This document shows, one piece after another, positions 44,577 through 54,236 of a stretch of 64,000 bases of DNA. Source of the stretch: Fredinandcohnia aciditolerans (GTDB lineage: Bacteria; Bacillota; Bacilli; Bacillales; Bacillaceae_L); contig QGHH01000006.1 of NCBI GenBank assembly GCA_003640645.1, positions 1 to 64,000 on the forward strand, given 5' to 3'. The notes under the pieces are model-generated. The model worked only from the letters and a program-made list of their open reading frames with translations. It did no database searches and had not been told where the DNA came from. Positions within the stretch are counted from its first letter, which is position 1; every line of letters begins with the position of its first letter. Both the position numbers and the translations under genes were made by a program.

Positions 44577-44595
44577 TTACACTCACCTTCCTTCT

Positions 44596-45837
44596 CTAAA
44601 ATATGAATTGGACTCTACTTAACCGTGATTTGATCTCATCTATGACTTTCTTTTCACCTTCCCTACTGTCTGCCTGGAAGGTCACTGAGAACCGAATATA
44701 GTTGCCCACATCGTCCCATGGCACACTTGAAATAAGGTGCTCACGAATCAGGTACTGTCCAAATTCTTCCGCGTTCATAAAAGTCGGACCTCCGACAACT
44801 CCAACAGGTATTTCTACGTAAAGGAAGAAGGAGCCCTTCGGTTTTTCCGCCTTAAATCCACAATCACGAAGCGAGTTAACAAGTAATTCATGGCGGCGTG
44901 AATATTTTTCAGCTGTTTTTACTGTGATTTCTGGATGTGCCAAGGCATATGCTGCTGCTTTTTGGATAGGTATAAATTGGCCTGAGTCACTATTGTCTTT
45001 AACGGTTGCAAATGCCTTAACTAGATTCGGATGTCCGGCGATAAAGCCAATTCTCCAACCGGTCATATTAAAGGATTTTGATAAAGAATGAAGCTCTACC
45101 CCCACTTCTTTTGCTCCAGGGATTGATAGAAAACTAAGTGGTTTCTCACCGTCAAATACCAGTGCGGCATAGGCTGCGTCATGGACAACGATCAAGTTAT
45201 TCTGATTTGCAAATGCAACTACTTCCTCAAAAAATTCTCTAGTTGCAGCAGCACCAGTTGGGTTATTCGGGTAATTTAAGTAAAGTAGTTTAGCCTTTTT
45301 CAATGTATCCTGATCAATTTGACTAAGATCCGGTAAAAATCCATTCTTTTCTAATAGCGGCAGCTGTACAATTTCACCCCCATAATATTTTGTATAAGTT
45401 GCTAGTACAGGGTAACTTGGTGTTGGCATTAGTGTGATGTCACCTGGGTTGATAAAAGCTGCTGGCAACATCGCAAGTGCTGATTTTGAGCCAATTACGT
45501 GATTGATTTCCATTTCTGGATTAAGGTCGCTTACCCCAAATACCTCTTCCATGTAGCGAGCAGCCGCTTCCTTAAATTCAGAAATTCCGTTATCTGAGTA
45601 GAATCGATTTTCTGGCTTTGCTGCTTCTAATGACAGCTTTTCTACAACCGCCTCATCAGCCATTGCATCTGGCTCACCAACCCCTAAATCAATTAATTCA
45701 ATATTGGGATTCTCTTTTAAGGCAGCTTTTTTAGCCCTTTTTATTTTTTCAAATTTAAAAATCTCATCTTTGAGTCCGAACGACGATCCACCGATTCGAT
45801 CAGCAAAGAGTTGTTGGGTATAGTCTGTTAAAGTCAT
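44596..45837 (-). CDS. dapL: LL-diaminopimelate aminotransferase-like PLP enzyme
   Basis: 413 residues. A fold-type I aminotransferase: DLGVGEPD, YPNNPTGA, VVHDAAYAAL, and the PLP Lys in LSKSFNMTGWRIGF. The DLGVGEPD start and position directly before dapF point to LL-diaminopimelate aminotransferase, which makes LL-DAP from tetrahydrodipicolinate in one step. Another aminotransferase activity is possible. GGAGGAG precedes the ATG. A dispersed leader repeat lies immediately upstream. Confidence 0.82.
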   Translation of the reverse strand: MTLTDYTQQLFADRIGGSSFGLKDEIFKFEKIKRAKKAALKENPNIELIDLGVGEPDAMADEAVVEKLSLEAAKPENRFYSDNGISEFKEAAARYMEEVFGVSDLNPEMEINHVIGSKSALAMLPAAFINPGDITLMPTPSYPVLATYTKYYGGEIVQLPLLEKNGFLPDLSQIDQDTLKKAKLLYLNYPNNPTGAAATREFFEEVVAFANQNNLIVVHDAAYAALVFDGEKPLSFLSIPGAKEVGVELHSLSKSFNMTGWRIGFIAGHPNLVKAFATVKDNSDSGQFIPIQKAAAYALAHPEITVKTAEKYSRRHELLVNSLRDCGFKAEKPKGSFFLYVEIPVGVVGGPTFMNAEEFGQYLIREHLISSVPWDDVGNYIRFSVTFQADSREGEKKVIDEIKSRLSRVQFIF

Positions 45838-45854
45838 TGGTACTCCTCCATATC

Positions 45855-45956
45855 AATCAAATGCGCCTTGGCGTATTTGCGCCCAGATTTTTTCGAGCAA
45901 GCTCGAAAAGTTTCCTTTGAAAATCTGTGGCATCCGCCGGAGGCATTAACTTTATT
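45855..45956 (-). repeat. Dispersed leader repeat, copy 2 (upstream of dapL)
   Basis: Read on the minus strand it runs AATAAAGTTAATGCCTCC...GGGCGCAAATACGCC-AAGGCGCATTTGATT and ends 17 nt before the dapL start. It has the same ends and orientation relative to the gene as copy 1 at 4971-5130. A 13-bp inverted repeat (AACTTTATTCAGT at 45948, ACTGAATAAAGTT at 46030) extends it to the gltD stop. Confidence 0.75.
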
Positions 45957-46040
45957 CAGTCTGTGTTTGAACACAAACTGAATTTATATTCACGTTTTTT
46001 CATCCCAGTATTTACAGAATGGGGACTTTACTGAATAAAG

Positions 46041-47510
46041 TTAAATGCTCATTAAGTAGTTGTGACAAGCTTCTGCAGCTTCTTTTCCTTCTTGAATAGC
46101 CCATACTATTAAACTTGAACCGCGGCGGGCATCACCTGCAATGAAGGTTCCTTCCTTGTTTGTCTGGTATGGTTCTTCTAATTTGTCGACTCTCGTTGTA
46201 TTTCCTTCTTGGTTGAATTTCTCTAAGAGATCTTGATCCATTCCTTCAAATCCGACCGCTAATAAAACAAGCTGGGCAGGCCAGACTCTTTCTGAACCTG
46301 GGATTTGCTCTCTGATTTTCTCCCCGTTTTCTTTCACTATCGTCCTAACTTCGATACTCTTAACACTTATTAAGTGCCCATTCTCATCTCCTAAAAATTC
46401 AATAGCTGATGTTGCATATGCACGGGGGTCACTTCCAAACCTCGCTAATGCCTCCTCGTGTCCATGATCAAGCTTGTGAATGATTGGATATTGCGGCCAA
46501 GGATTCTCCTCAGTACGACTGGTTGACCGCTCAGGATAAATGTCAAACTGGACTAGACTTTTACAATTATGTCGGAGAGCCGTTGACACACAGTCTGTCG
46601 CTGTGTCTCCCCCACCAATCACAATGACGTCTTTCCCTTCTGCAGAAATAAAATTCCCATCCGCGAAATTAGAATCCAGCATACTTTTCGTATTGCGATG
46701 CAAGTAATCCATTGCAAAATGGATACCTTTTAGATTTCTTCCTTCCGCCACCACATTCCGTGGCTTTGTTGCTCCGGTACAGATAATCACACTATCAAAC
46801 TCTGTATCTAGTTTTTCCAAAGGATAATCTTTACCAATCTCTGTATTTGTCACAAACTTGATTCCTGATTCTATTAAAAGGTTAATCCGACGATCAACAA
46901 CATGTTGTTCAATTTTCATTTTGGGAATTCCATACGTTAGCAATCCTCCAACTCGGTCGGACCTTTCAAACACTGTAACGGAATGTCCTTGTTGATTCAG
47001 TTCCGATGCACTAGCTAATCCAGCAGGTCCTGAACCGATAATAGCAACTTTCTTTCCTGTTCTATTCTTTGGAATCTGTGGAGTTACCCAACCTTCCTCA
47101 AAGGCTTTATCGATAATGGCCCATTCGATATTTTTTATCGTGACAGAACTTTCATATAGTGAGGCTACACACCCTGCCTCACAAGGGGCCGGGCATGCCC
47201 TTCCGGTAAACTCTGGAAACGGATTTGTCTTACTTAATCTCTCATAAGCCTCTTTCCAATTACCTCGATAAACGAGTTCATTCCATTCCGGAATTAGATT
47301 ATATAAAGGGCATCCGGTAGTCATCCCTCCAAGAACACTTCCGTTCTGACAGAAGGGGACTCCACAATCCATACATCGTGCCGCTTGGTTAACTAGATCT
47401 CTTGAAGGAGGCAGAACAGAGATTTCCTTCCAATCCTTCAATCGTTGCAGTGGTTCACGATAATTTGCGGGCTTCCGCTTATATTCTAAAAATCCTGTAT
47501 GTTTTCCCAA
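46041..47510 (-). CDS. gltD: Glutamate synthase (NADPH), small subunit
   Basis: 489 residues, TTG start after AGAGGTG. The N-terminal Cys cluster (CMDCGVPFC, then CPLYN, CPAPCEAGC) holds the 4Fe-4S centres. FAD motif GSGPAGLASA lies near residue 153 and NADPH motif GGGDTATDC near 300. It passes electrons from NADPH to the large subunit. It is 41 nt after gltB. B. subtilis calls this gene gltB. Confidence 0.95.
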   Translation of the reverse strand: MGKHTGFLEYKRKPANYREPLQRLKDWKEISVLPPSRDLVNQAARCMDCGVPFCQNGSVLGGMTTGCPLYNLIPEWNELVYRGNWKEAYERLSKTNPFPEFTGRACPAPCEAGCVASLYESSVTIKNIEWAIIDKAFEEGWVTPQIPKNRTGKKVAIIGSGPAGLASASELNQQGHSVTVFERSDRVGGLLTYGIPKMKIEQHVVDRRINLLIESGIKFVTNTEIGKDYPLEKLDTEFDSVIICTGATKPRNVVAEGRNLKGIHFAMDYLHRNTKSMLDSNFADGNFISAEGKDVIVIGGGDTATDCVSTALRHNCKSLVQFDIYPERSTSRTEENPWPQYPIIHKLDHGHEEALARFGSDPRAYATSAIEFLGDENGHLISVKSIEVRTIVKENGEKIREQIPGSERVWPAQLVLLAVGFEGMDQDLLEKFNQEGNTTRVDKLEEPYQTNKEGTFIAGDARRGSSLIVWAIQEGKEAAEACHNYLMSI

Positions 47511-47551
47511 ATCGACACCTCTTTTCTTAGAAAACTTGTATTAAGCAGTCG

Positions 47552-50500
47552 TTAAACAACTAGATTTTGCGTTTCAAGAATTAATTTATAATTCCGAGGG
47601 ATTACTTTAATAAACTGAGCAGCTTCTTTTTTCCAATGTTGAATTAAGCGATAAGCCAAGGGGCTATTTGTGTATTCATAATGTTCTTTCAAGAGGCTGT
47701 ATACCATATTCTTTTCATCAAGATCCTCTATAGACTCTAGTAGAACTAGTTCTGGATTATATTCTTGTTGGAAATGTCGATTAGCCGGTTCATATATATA
47801 AGCAATGCCTCCGGACATACCTGCAGCAAAGTTTTTTCCAACTTCCCCTAGGATTAATGCCCTTCCTCCTGTCATGTATTCACAGCCATGTTCGCCGACA
47901 CCCTCTACTACAACAGTTGCACCACTATTACGAACGCAGAATCTTTCTCCTGCTTTTCCACGAATAAATGCCTTTCCGCTAGTTGCTCCATAAAACGCTG
48001 CATTCCCGATAATCACATTCTCTTCGGCAACAAGTTGAGATAAACTAGATGGGCGGACAATAATCTTTCCTCCGGATAGCCCTTTCCCAACATAGTCATT
48101 GCTATCACCTTCTATTTCTAAGGTAAGTCCACTTGGTATGAATGCCCCGAAGCTTTGACCAGCTGATCCTTTGAACAGATAGTGAAGCGTATCCTCAGGT
48201 AAGCCAACTGCTCCAAATTGCTTCGATATTTCGCTTCCGGTCAGTGTTCCAACAGATCGATTTGTGTTGGAAATTTGGAAAACATCCCTTGCAGTCTGCT
48301 GGTTAACCCACGCTTGGCTGCTTATTGGAAGTAATTCTCGATAATCGAGTGTTTGTTCCAGTTGATGGTCTTGCTTTTTAGATGAAACTCTTTCACCTTC
48401 ATGTCTGACTAAAAGTGGAGACAAATCAAGATTTTGTAGTTTCCATGCTTTAGGATTATCTATCTGGATTACGTCTGTGCGTCCAATCATCTCATCCATC
48501 GTTCTAAAACCAAATTGAGCCATATATTCTCGAACTTCATGCGCAATAAAAGTCATTAGATGAACAATATGTTCCGCTGTCCCCATCATTTTCTTTCGAA
48601 GTTCAGGGTTTTGAGTCGCAATTCCAACTGGACATGTGTCCATATGGCAAACTCTCATCATGATACAACCAAGTGAAACAAGTGGAAGCGTTGCAAAACC
48701 ATATTCTTCTGCACCTAACAATGCTGCAATTACGACATCTCGGCCATTCATCAATTTTCCATCAGCCTCAAGTCTCACACTATGTCTGAGGCCATTTAGC
48801 ATGAGGGTTTGATGGGCTTCAGCTAATCCAAGTTCCCATGGCATACCAGCATGCTTAATGCTAGTTTTTGCTGCCGCACCTGTTCCACCATCATAGCCAC
48901 TTACCAAAATGACATCAGCCTTAGCCTTGGCAACGCCTGCAGCAATCGTTCCTACACCCGTTCCTGAAACAAGCTTTACATTAATATCTGCACTTGGATT
49001 CGCATTTTTCAGATCATAGATAAGCTGCTCTAAGTCCTCAATCGAGTAGATATCATGGTGTGGAGGTGGTGAGATTAACTCAATACCAGGTGTCGATCCC
49101 CTCGTTTTCGCTACTGATACGGTGACTTTATGGCCAGCGAGTTGACCCCCTTCACCCGGCTTTGCTCCTTGTGCCATTTTTATTTGGATTTCATCACTAT
49201 TCACAAGGTAATGACTTGTCACTCCAAATCTTCCAGATGCCACTTGCTTCATTCTGCTTAATTTTGAATCTCCATTAACGAGCGGTATAAATCGTTGTGG
49301 ATCCTCTCCACCTTCACCAGAATTACTTTTTCCTCCAATTCGATTCATGGCTATAGCAATCGCCTCATGAGCCTCTTTGCTAATGGACCCGTATGACATT
49401 GCTCCTGTTTTGAAGCGTCTAAAAATAGACTCAATTGGTTCAACTTCCTCAATAGGAATCGGCTTTCTGTTACTTTTAAAGCGGAACATCCCTCTGAGCG
49501 TAATGCTCTTTTCAGTATCTTCCCCCATCATGTGACTGTATTTTTTATAAACCTCATAGTTACCAGTACGACAGGCATGCTGTAAGGTATGGATAGTTTC
49601 TGGTCGGTACAAATGTGACTCTCCGTTTACACGCCACTGGAGGTCATCACCTTCATCTAGTGTGGGATCTTCATTTAGCCATGCCTGGCTGTGGCGACTA
49701 ATGGTTTCTTTCGCAATATCTTCCAGTTTAAGACCGCCTATTCGAGACGATGTGCGCGGAAAATACGTGTTGATTACCTCTTCACTAATCCCAACAGCCT
49801 CAAAAATTTGAGCACCAATATAACTCTGAACTGTCGAAATCCCCATTTTTGACATGATCTTCAGGATTCCTTTTGTAACTGCCTTTTTATAATTTGTGAT
49901 TAAGTTTTCACCAGTTAGTTTTGAAAGTGATTTGTATACTAGATATGGAAAGATGGCATTTGCTCCATACCCGAGAAGCACTGCAAAATGGTGAACTTCC
50001 CTAGGCTCTCCTGATGCAATAATGATGCTGACCTTGCTTCTAAGCCCTTGTCGTATCAAATGGTGGTGAAGAGCTGATACAGCTAGTAGAGAAGGAACTG
50101 CACCTTGATTTTGATTGATTCCCTGATCGCTTAACACAATTAGATTGCTTCCATCTCTTACTGCTTTTTCAGCAGTTGCGAGTATCTCTTGAAGACGTTC
50201 CTGAATCGCCATTCCTTGTACAGGTAGGAGGATCGAAATAGTAGATACTTTCCATTCTTCACTATCCAAACTTTGTATTGTTCTCATTTCTACTTCAGAC
50301 AGGATCGGGGTGCTTAACCTTATTTTTTTGTAATCTTCAGTCTTCGGTTGCAATAAATTCCCCTCTGCCCCTAGTAAAACTTCCATTGATGTGACATATG
50401 CTTCTCGGATTGCATCAATTGGAGGATTGGTTACTTGGGCAAAACGCTGTTTGAAATAATTAAATAGCAATTGAGGTTTTGATGATAGAATGGCAAGCGG

Positions 50501-52006
50501 AGCATCGTATCCCATAGAACCAATTGGTTCATTTCCTTCTTGCGCCATCGGTTTAATTATTTTCTCCCACTCTTCATAGGTGTACCCGAACGCTTTTTGA
50601 ATACGTAATAGTTCTTCTTTGCTGCTTTCTGTTGCCTCTTTCTTCTTTATTGTAGGTAGACTTTCAATTGGTGTAATTGTCTCAGCAACCCAATCTTCAT
50701 AAGGATGTTCGTTAATAAACTGTTGTTTTACTTCTTCATCTAGTAGAAGCTTCTTCTTCTCAAAATCTACTAAAAGCATTTGTCCCGGCTTTAGACGATC
50801 CTTTAGAATAATGTTTTCTTCTGGAATGTCTACTACTCCTACCTCCGAAGATAAACAGAGGAAATCATCATCTGTAAGGATAATACGAGCTGGCCTTAAC
50901 CCATTTCTATCTAAACAAGCTCCAATCTGTTTTCCATTTGTAAAACCCATTGCTGCTGGACCATCCCAAGCCTCCATGAGGCAACTATGAAACTGATAGA
51001 ATGCCCTTTTCTTGTCAGATAGAAGTTTATTATTCTGCCAAGGTTCTGGAATCATCAACATCATTGCTTTAGCGAGTGACCATCCTGACATCACTAGATA
51101 TTCTAATGCATTATCAAACATTGCAGTGTCACTGCCATCCAGGTCAATTACTGGGTGAAGAGCTTCATTATCTTCCAAAAGTTCGGAACGAAGAACAGGT
51201 TCACGTGCAAGCATCCAGTTTACATTCCCTGTTATCGTATTAATCTCTCCATTGTGCATTAATGTTCGATTTGGCTGCGCTCTTCTCCAGCTAGGGAAGG
51301 TATTCGTACTAAATCGGTTATGCACCATGGCCATCGCGGATTGGTAATCGTCTCGGCTTAAATCCTCATAATAGCTTCTTAACTGGCTCGGTAAGAGAAG
51401 TCCTTTATATACGATGGTTCTCGATGAAAAACTAACAATATAGCAGTCTTCCTGATTTACTTCAGCGTCATTGAATTCTTTCTCTACTTTTCGCCGTGCC
51501 ATATATAACAACCGCTCAAATTGATCATTGTCTAGTTCCTTATTGACGGAAGTAACGAATAATTGATGAACAGATGGTTGTGATTGTTTAGCCGTGCTTC
51601 CCAACTCTTCATCATTCGTTGGTACATCTCTCCATCCAAAAATCTCTAGATCCTCATTCTGCACGATTTCTTCTATTCTCAATTTATATTCTGTCGCTAG
51701 GTCTAACTCTTGGGGTAAAAATAGCATCCCAACTCCGTAAGCACCCATGAATGGAAGTTGTTTTCCTTTTAACTTCCACTCATTTACAAATAAATCGTGT
51801 GGGAGCTCTGTTAGAATTCCAGACCCATCTCCTAATTTCTCACTACCAGTCTGACCCCCGCGATGATTTAATCGTTCAAGAGCTGTTAGTGCCTGACTTA
51901 CTAAGGTGTGTGTTTTACCACCTTTAATATTTGCAAGCAAGGCGATACCACAAGCGTCATGTTCAAACTGAGGATCATATAAACCGTGTCTTTTTAATCG
52001 ATGCAT
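47552..52006 (-). CDS. gltB: Glutamate synthase, large subunit
   Basis: 1484 residues from the ATG at 52006, six bases after GGGGTG. Cys19 in EHDACGIALL becomes the N-terminal glutaminase nucleophile after removal of an 18-residue propeptide. The central and FMN domains are followed by the 3Fe-4S ligands (CIMMRVCHMDTCPVG), and the C-terminal beta-helix has repeated GxGxxxG turns. It makes glutamate from glutamine and 2-oxoglutarate. No gltC regulator gene is adjacent. Its upstream region shares a 31-bp element with asnO. Confidence 0.97.
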   Translation of the reverse strand: MHRLKRHGLYDPQFEHDACGIALLANIKGGKTHTLVSQALTALERLNHRGGQTGSEKLGDGSGILTELPHDLFVNEWKLKGKQLPFMGAYGVGMLFLPQELDLATEYKLRIEEIVQNEDLEIFGWRDVPTNDEELGSTAKQSQPSVHQLFVTSVNKELDNDQFERLLYMARRKVEKEFNDAEVNQEDCYIVSFSSRTIVYKGLLLPSQLRSYYEDLSRDDYQSAMAMVHNRFSTNTFPSWRRAQPNRTLMHNGEINTITGNVNWMLAREPVLRSELLEDNEALHPVIDLDGSDTAMFDNALEYLVMSGWSLAKAMMLMIPEPWQNNKLLSDKKRAFYQFHSCLMEAWDGPAAMGFTNGKQIGACLDRNGLRPARIILTDDDFLCLSSEVGVVDIPEENIILKDRLKPGQMLLVDFEKKKLLLDEEVKQQFINEHPYEDWVAETITPIESLPTIKKKEATESSKEELLRIQKAFGYTYEEWEKIIKPMAQEGNEPIGSMGYDAPLAILSSKPQLLFNYFKQRFAQVTNPPIDAIREAYVTSMEVLLGAEGNLLQPKTEDYKKIRLSTPILSEVEMRTIQSLDSEEWKVSTISILLPVQGMAIQERLQEILATAEKAVRDGSNLIVLSDQGINQNQGAVPSLLAVSALHHHLIRQGLRSKVSIIIASGEPREVHHFAVLLGYGANAIFPYLVYKSLSKLTGENLITNYKKAVTKGILKIMSKMGISTVQSYIGAQIFEAVGISEEVINTYFPRTSSRIGGLKLEDIAKETISRHSQAWLNEDPTLDEGDDLQWRVNGESHLYRPETIHTLQHACRTGNYEVYKKYSHMMGEDTEKSITLRGMFRFKSNRKPIPIEEVEPIESIFRRFKTGAMSYGSISKEAHEAIAIAMNRIGGKSNSGEGGEDPQRFIPLVNGDSKLSRMKQVASGRFGVTSHYLVNSDEIQIKMAQGAKPGEGGQLAGHKVTVSVAKTRGSTPGIELISPPPHHDIYSIEDLEQLIYDLKNANPSADINVKLVSGTGVGTIAAGVAKAKADVILVSGYDGGTGAAAKTSIKHAGMPWELGLAEAHQTLMLNGLRHSVRLEADGKLMNGRDVVIAALLGAEEYGFATLPLVSLGCIMMRVCHMDTCPVGIATQNPELRKKMMGTAEHIVHLMTFIAHEVREYMAQFGFRTMDEMIGRTDVIQIDNPKAWKLQNLDLSPLLVRHEGERVSSKKQDHQLEQTLDYRELLPISSQAWVNQQTARDVFQISNTNRSVGTLTGSEISKQFGAVGLPEDTLHYLFKGSAGQSFGAFIPSGLTLEIEGDSNDYVGKGLSGGKIIVRPSSLSQLVAEENVIIGNAAFYGATSGKAFIRGKAGERFCVRNSGATVVVEGVGEHGCEYMTGGRALILGEVGKNFAAGMSGGIAYIYEPANRHFQQEYNPELVLLESIEDLDEKNMVYSLLKEHYEYTNSPLAYRLIQHWKKEAAQFIKVIPRNYKLILETQNLVV

Positions 52007-52071
52007 TTGTATCACCCCTGTTCCTTGTCTGTTTCATTGTTAAGTTAATAGTAGCATCGTTATTTCGGAAG

Positions 52072-52102
52072 ATATTTAAACTATTCGCTATAAAATTTAC
52101 AC
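52072..52102 (-). promoter_or_regulatory. Shared 31-bp element and promoter upstream of gltB
   Basis: 25 of 31 positions match 54129-54159 upstream of the asparagine synthetase gene (shared blocks ATATTTA, ACTATTC and TTT-CAC on the + strand). On the minus strand a promoter TTGTGT-N17-TATAGC overlaps it. A common regulator for both genes is likely (inference). Confidence 0.5.
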
Positions 52103-52172
52103 TGAATGACACAACTTGTTTTACCTTCACACTTGGTATAATCTCTACCTTTTCGCCTGTCGAAATAGGAGT

Positions 52173-54023
52173 TTAATCAACAATATTCACGTTATAAGAA
52201 TCAAGCCATACATTGATTTGCACTAAATGTGCGATAAGTTGAGGTCCTGTCATTAGCTGCCCAAACCAAGGAACTATGAATGATGCACCATCAGAATCAA
52301 TGATATCTCTCACCCTTTGTTTCGAAACCAATTCTAGAATTGGAGAGTTTTTCTTTTCGATTACGCTAGATAGCATATTTTTCACGAGATTCAAATAATC
52401 TGGATTATGAGTTTTCGGATAAGGATTTTTCTTTCGATACAGAATGGAATTAGGTAAAGTTCCCTCTAATGCTTTCCTTAAGATTCCTTTTTCCCTCCCT
52501 TCTAACATCTTCATCTCCCATGGAATATTCCACACATATTCAATGAGTCGGTGATCCGCAAATGGAACACGTACTTCTAGACTAGCCGCCATACTCATGC
52601 GGTCCTTTCGTTCCAATAAAGTAGACATGAACCAGATCATATTCAAATAAAATATTTCTCTACGTCGTGACTCTTCTGGACTTTCTCCTTCTAATCTTGG
52701 AACCTCTCGTAATGTTTCGTTATATCGCTCTTGAACATAGTCTTTTAGATTTAGTTTGTTTTGCCAATGAGGTAATAGAAGCTTTTGTCTTTCTTCTTCA
52801 GACTTCATCCATGGAAAATGGTTATCTTGAAGTAACTCTTTCTTATAAAACCAAGGGTACCCACCGAAAATTTCGTCCGCACATTCTCCAGATAAAGCAA
52901 CCGTAAAGTCTTGTTTGATCTCCTCGGAAAACCAAAGGAGAGAAGAATCAATATCCGCCATTCCAGGTAGGTCTCTACCTTTTACCGCATCCTCCAATCG
53001 ACTAGCAAGTTGTTCCTGAGTTATAATTTTCGAATGGTGAACGACACCTAAATATTGTGTCATCTTATCAATCCATGGTTTATCTTCATCCACTTGGAAT
53101 AAGCTTGATTTGAAAAACTCACTATTCCGCTCATAGTCAATCGAATACGTATGAAGCTTTCCTCTTCCTTGTTGGTTAAAGTAGTTCGAGGCAATCGCAC
53201 TTATGGCACTAGAATCTAACCCACCAGACAAAAATGTACAGACCGGAACATCTGCAACTAGTTGTCTTTCAACGGCATCCTTCACTAGAAATCTCACTTC
53301 TTCCACCGTATCGTCTAATGAATCAGAATGTTTGCGGCTTTCGACGTTCCAATAACGTTTCATTTTTAGTCCGTTCCGATCAAACATAAGAAGATGTGCC
53401 GGCCTTAATTCTTGTATTCCTCTATAAATCCCATGCCCTGGTGTACGGGATGGTCCTAACCCAAAAACCTCCTGAAGACCTTCGCGATCTACTTCCGCCT
53501 TTACATTTGGATGAGCCAAAATGGCTTTAAGCTCTGACCCAAATAAAAGAGTGCTATCTGTATGTTTGAAAAATAACGGTTTGACCCCAAGTCGGTCCCT
53601 TGCAATAAAAAGTTTTTCTTGCTGATGGTCCCATATCGCAAAAGCAAAAATACCATTTAACCGCTCTACACATTCTTCTCGCCACTCAATATAAGAGGTA
53701 AGAAGAACTTCCGTATCGGAGTGGGATTGAAATGTATACCCACGGTTTTGTAATTCTTTACGCAAATCTTCTGTATTATAAAGTTCGCCATTATAAACCA
53801 TTGAAAAGGCATGCCCGTTTTTTGATCTCCTTGTCATCGGTTGTGTTCCTCCGGAAGGATCCACAACAATTAATCTTGTGTGACCCAGTGCAGCATGATG
53901 ATCACTTAAGACATTAGAAGCATCTGGACCACGCTTTGCTAATGTTTGCGCCATCTTACCGACGATTTGTTCTTGATGTTTCAAATCCTGTTGCCAATCA
54001 ATCCATCCTGTAATTCCACACAT
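52173..54023 (-). CDS. asnO: Glutamine-dependent asparagine synthetase (AsnO-like)
   Basis: 616 residues from the ATG at 54023, chosen so that Cys2 of MCGITGW becomes the glutaminase nucleophile. The class II amidotransferase domain (YNGELYN, GRL-type Arg) is followed by the synthetase domain with the pyrophosphate loop SGGLDSS near residue 258. The length is near that of B. subtilis AsnO (614), which is sporulation-linked. It could also be the vegetative enzyme. It lies next to gltB, sharing an upstream element. Confidence 0.88.
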   Translation of the reverse strand: MCGITGWIDWQQDLKHQEQIVGKMAQTLAKRGPDASNVLSDHHAALGHTRLIVVDPSGGTQPMTRRSKNGHAFSMVYNGELYNTEDLRKELQNRGYTFQSHSDTEVLLTSYIEWREECVERLNGIFAFAIWDHQQEKLFIARDRLGVKPLFFKHTDSTLLFGSELKAILAHPNVKAEVDREGLQEVFGLGPSRTPGHGIYRGIQELRPAHLLMFDRNGLKMKRYWNVESRKHSDSLDDTVEEVRFLVKDAVERQLVADVPVCTFLSGGLDSSAISAIASNYFNQQGRGKLHTYSIDYERNSEFFKSSLFQVDEDKPWIDKMTQYLGVVHHSKIITQEQLASRLEDAVKGRDLPGMADIDSSLLWFSEEIKQDFTVALSGECADEIFGGYPWFYKKELLQDNHFPWMKSEEERQKLLLPHWQNKLNLKDYVQERYNETLREVPRLEGESPEESRRREIFYLNMIWFMSTLLERKDRMSMAASLEVRVPFADHRLIEYVWNIPWEMKMLEGREKGILRKALEGTLPNSILYRKKNPYPKTHNPDYLNLVKNMLSSVIEKKNSPILELVSKQRVRDIIDSDGASFIVPWFGQLMTGPQLIAHLVQINVWLDSYNVNIVD

Positions 54024-54128
54024 TGAGATCACTCTTTCTTAAGAAATTTTCTGGCTTCATTGCTATCAGTAAAAGCCAAACATGTATATTGATCTGTCAT
54101 TTTAATCGTATCATCCTCTTCCTTTTAA

Positions 54129-54159
54129 ATATTTAGACTATTCTGTGTAAAGTTTGCAC
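54129..54159 (-). promoter_or_regulatory. Shared 31-bp element upstream of asnO
   Basis: Counterpart of 52072-52102, located about 106 nt before the start codon. It also contains TGTAAA and TTTACA half-sites 11 bp apart. It is not a canonical TnrA/GlnR box. Confidence 0.45.
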
Positions 54160-54236
54160 TTTTTTACATAATTTTTCCTGTTTGAATACATACACTGTTT
54201 AAGGGGGACAACTTGTCACGTTTAATGGGTACTTGC

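Noticed and set aside
54086-54175. Canonical GlnR/TnrA site upstream of asnO
   Set aside because: TGTAAA and TTTACA half-sites exist but are 11 bp apart instead of the required spacing.
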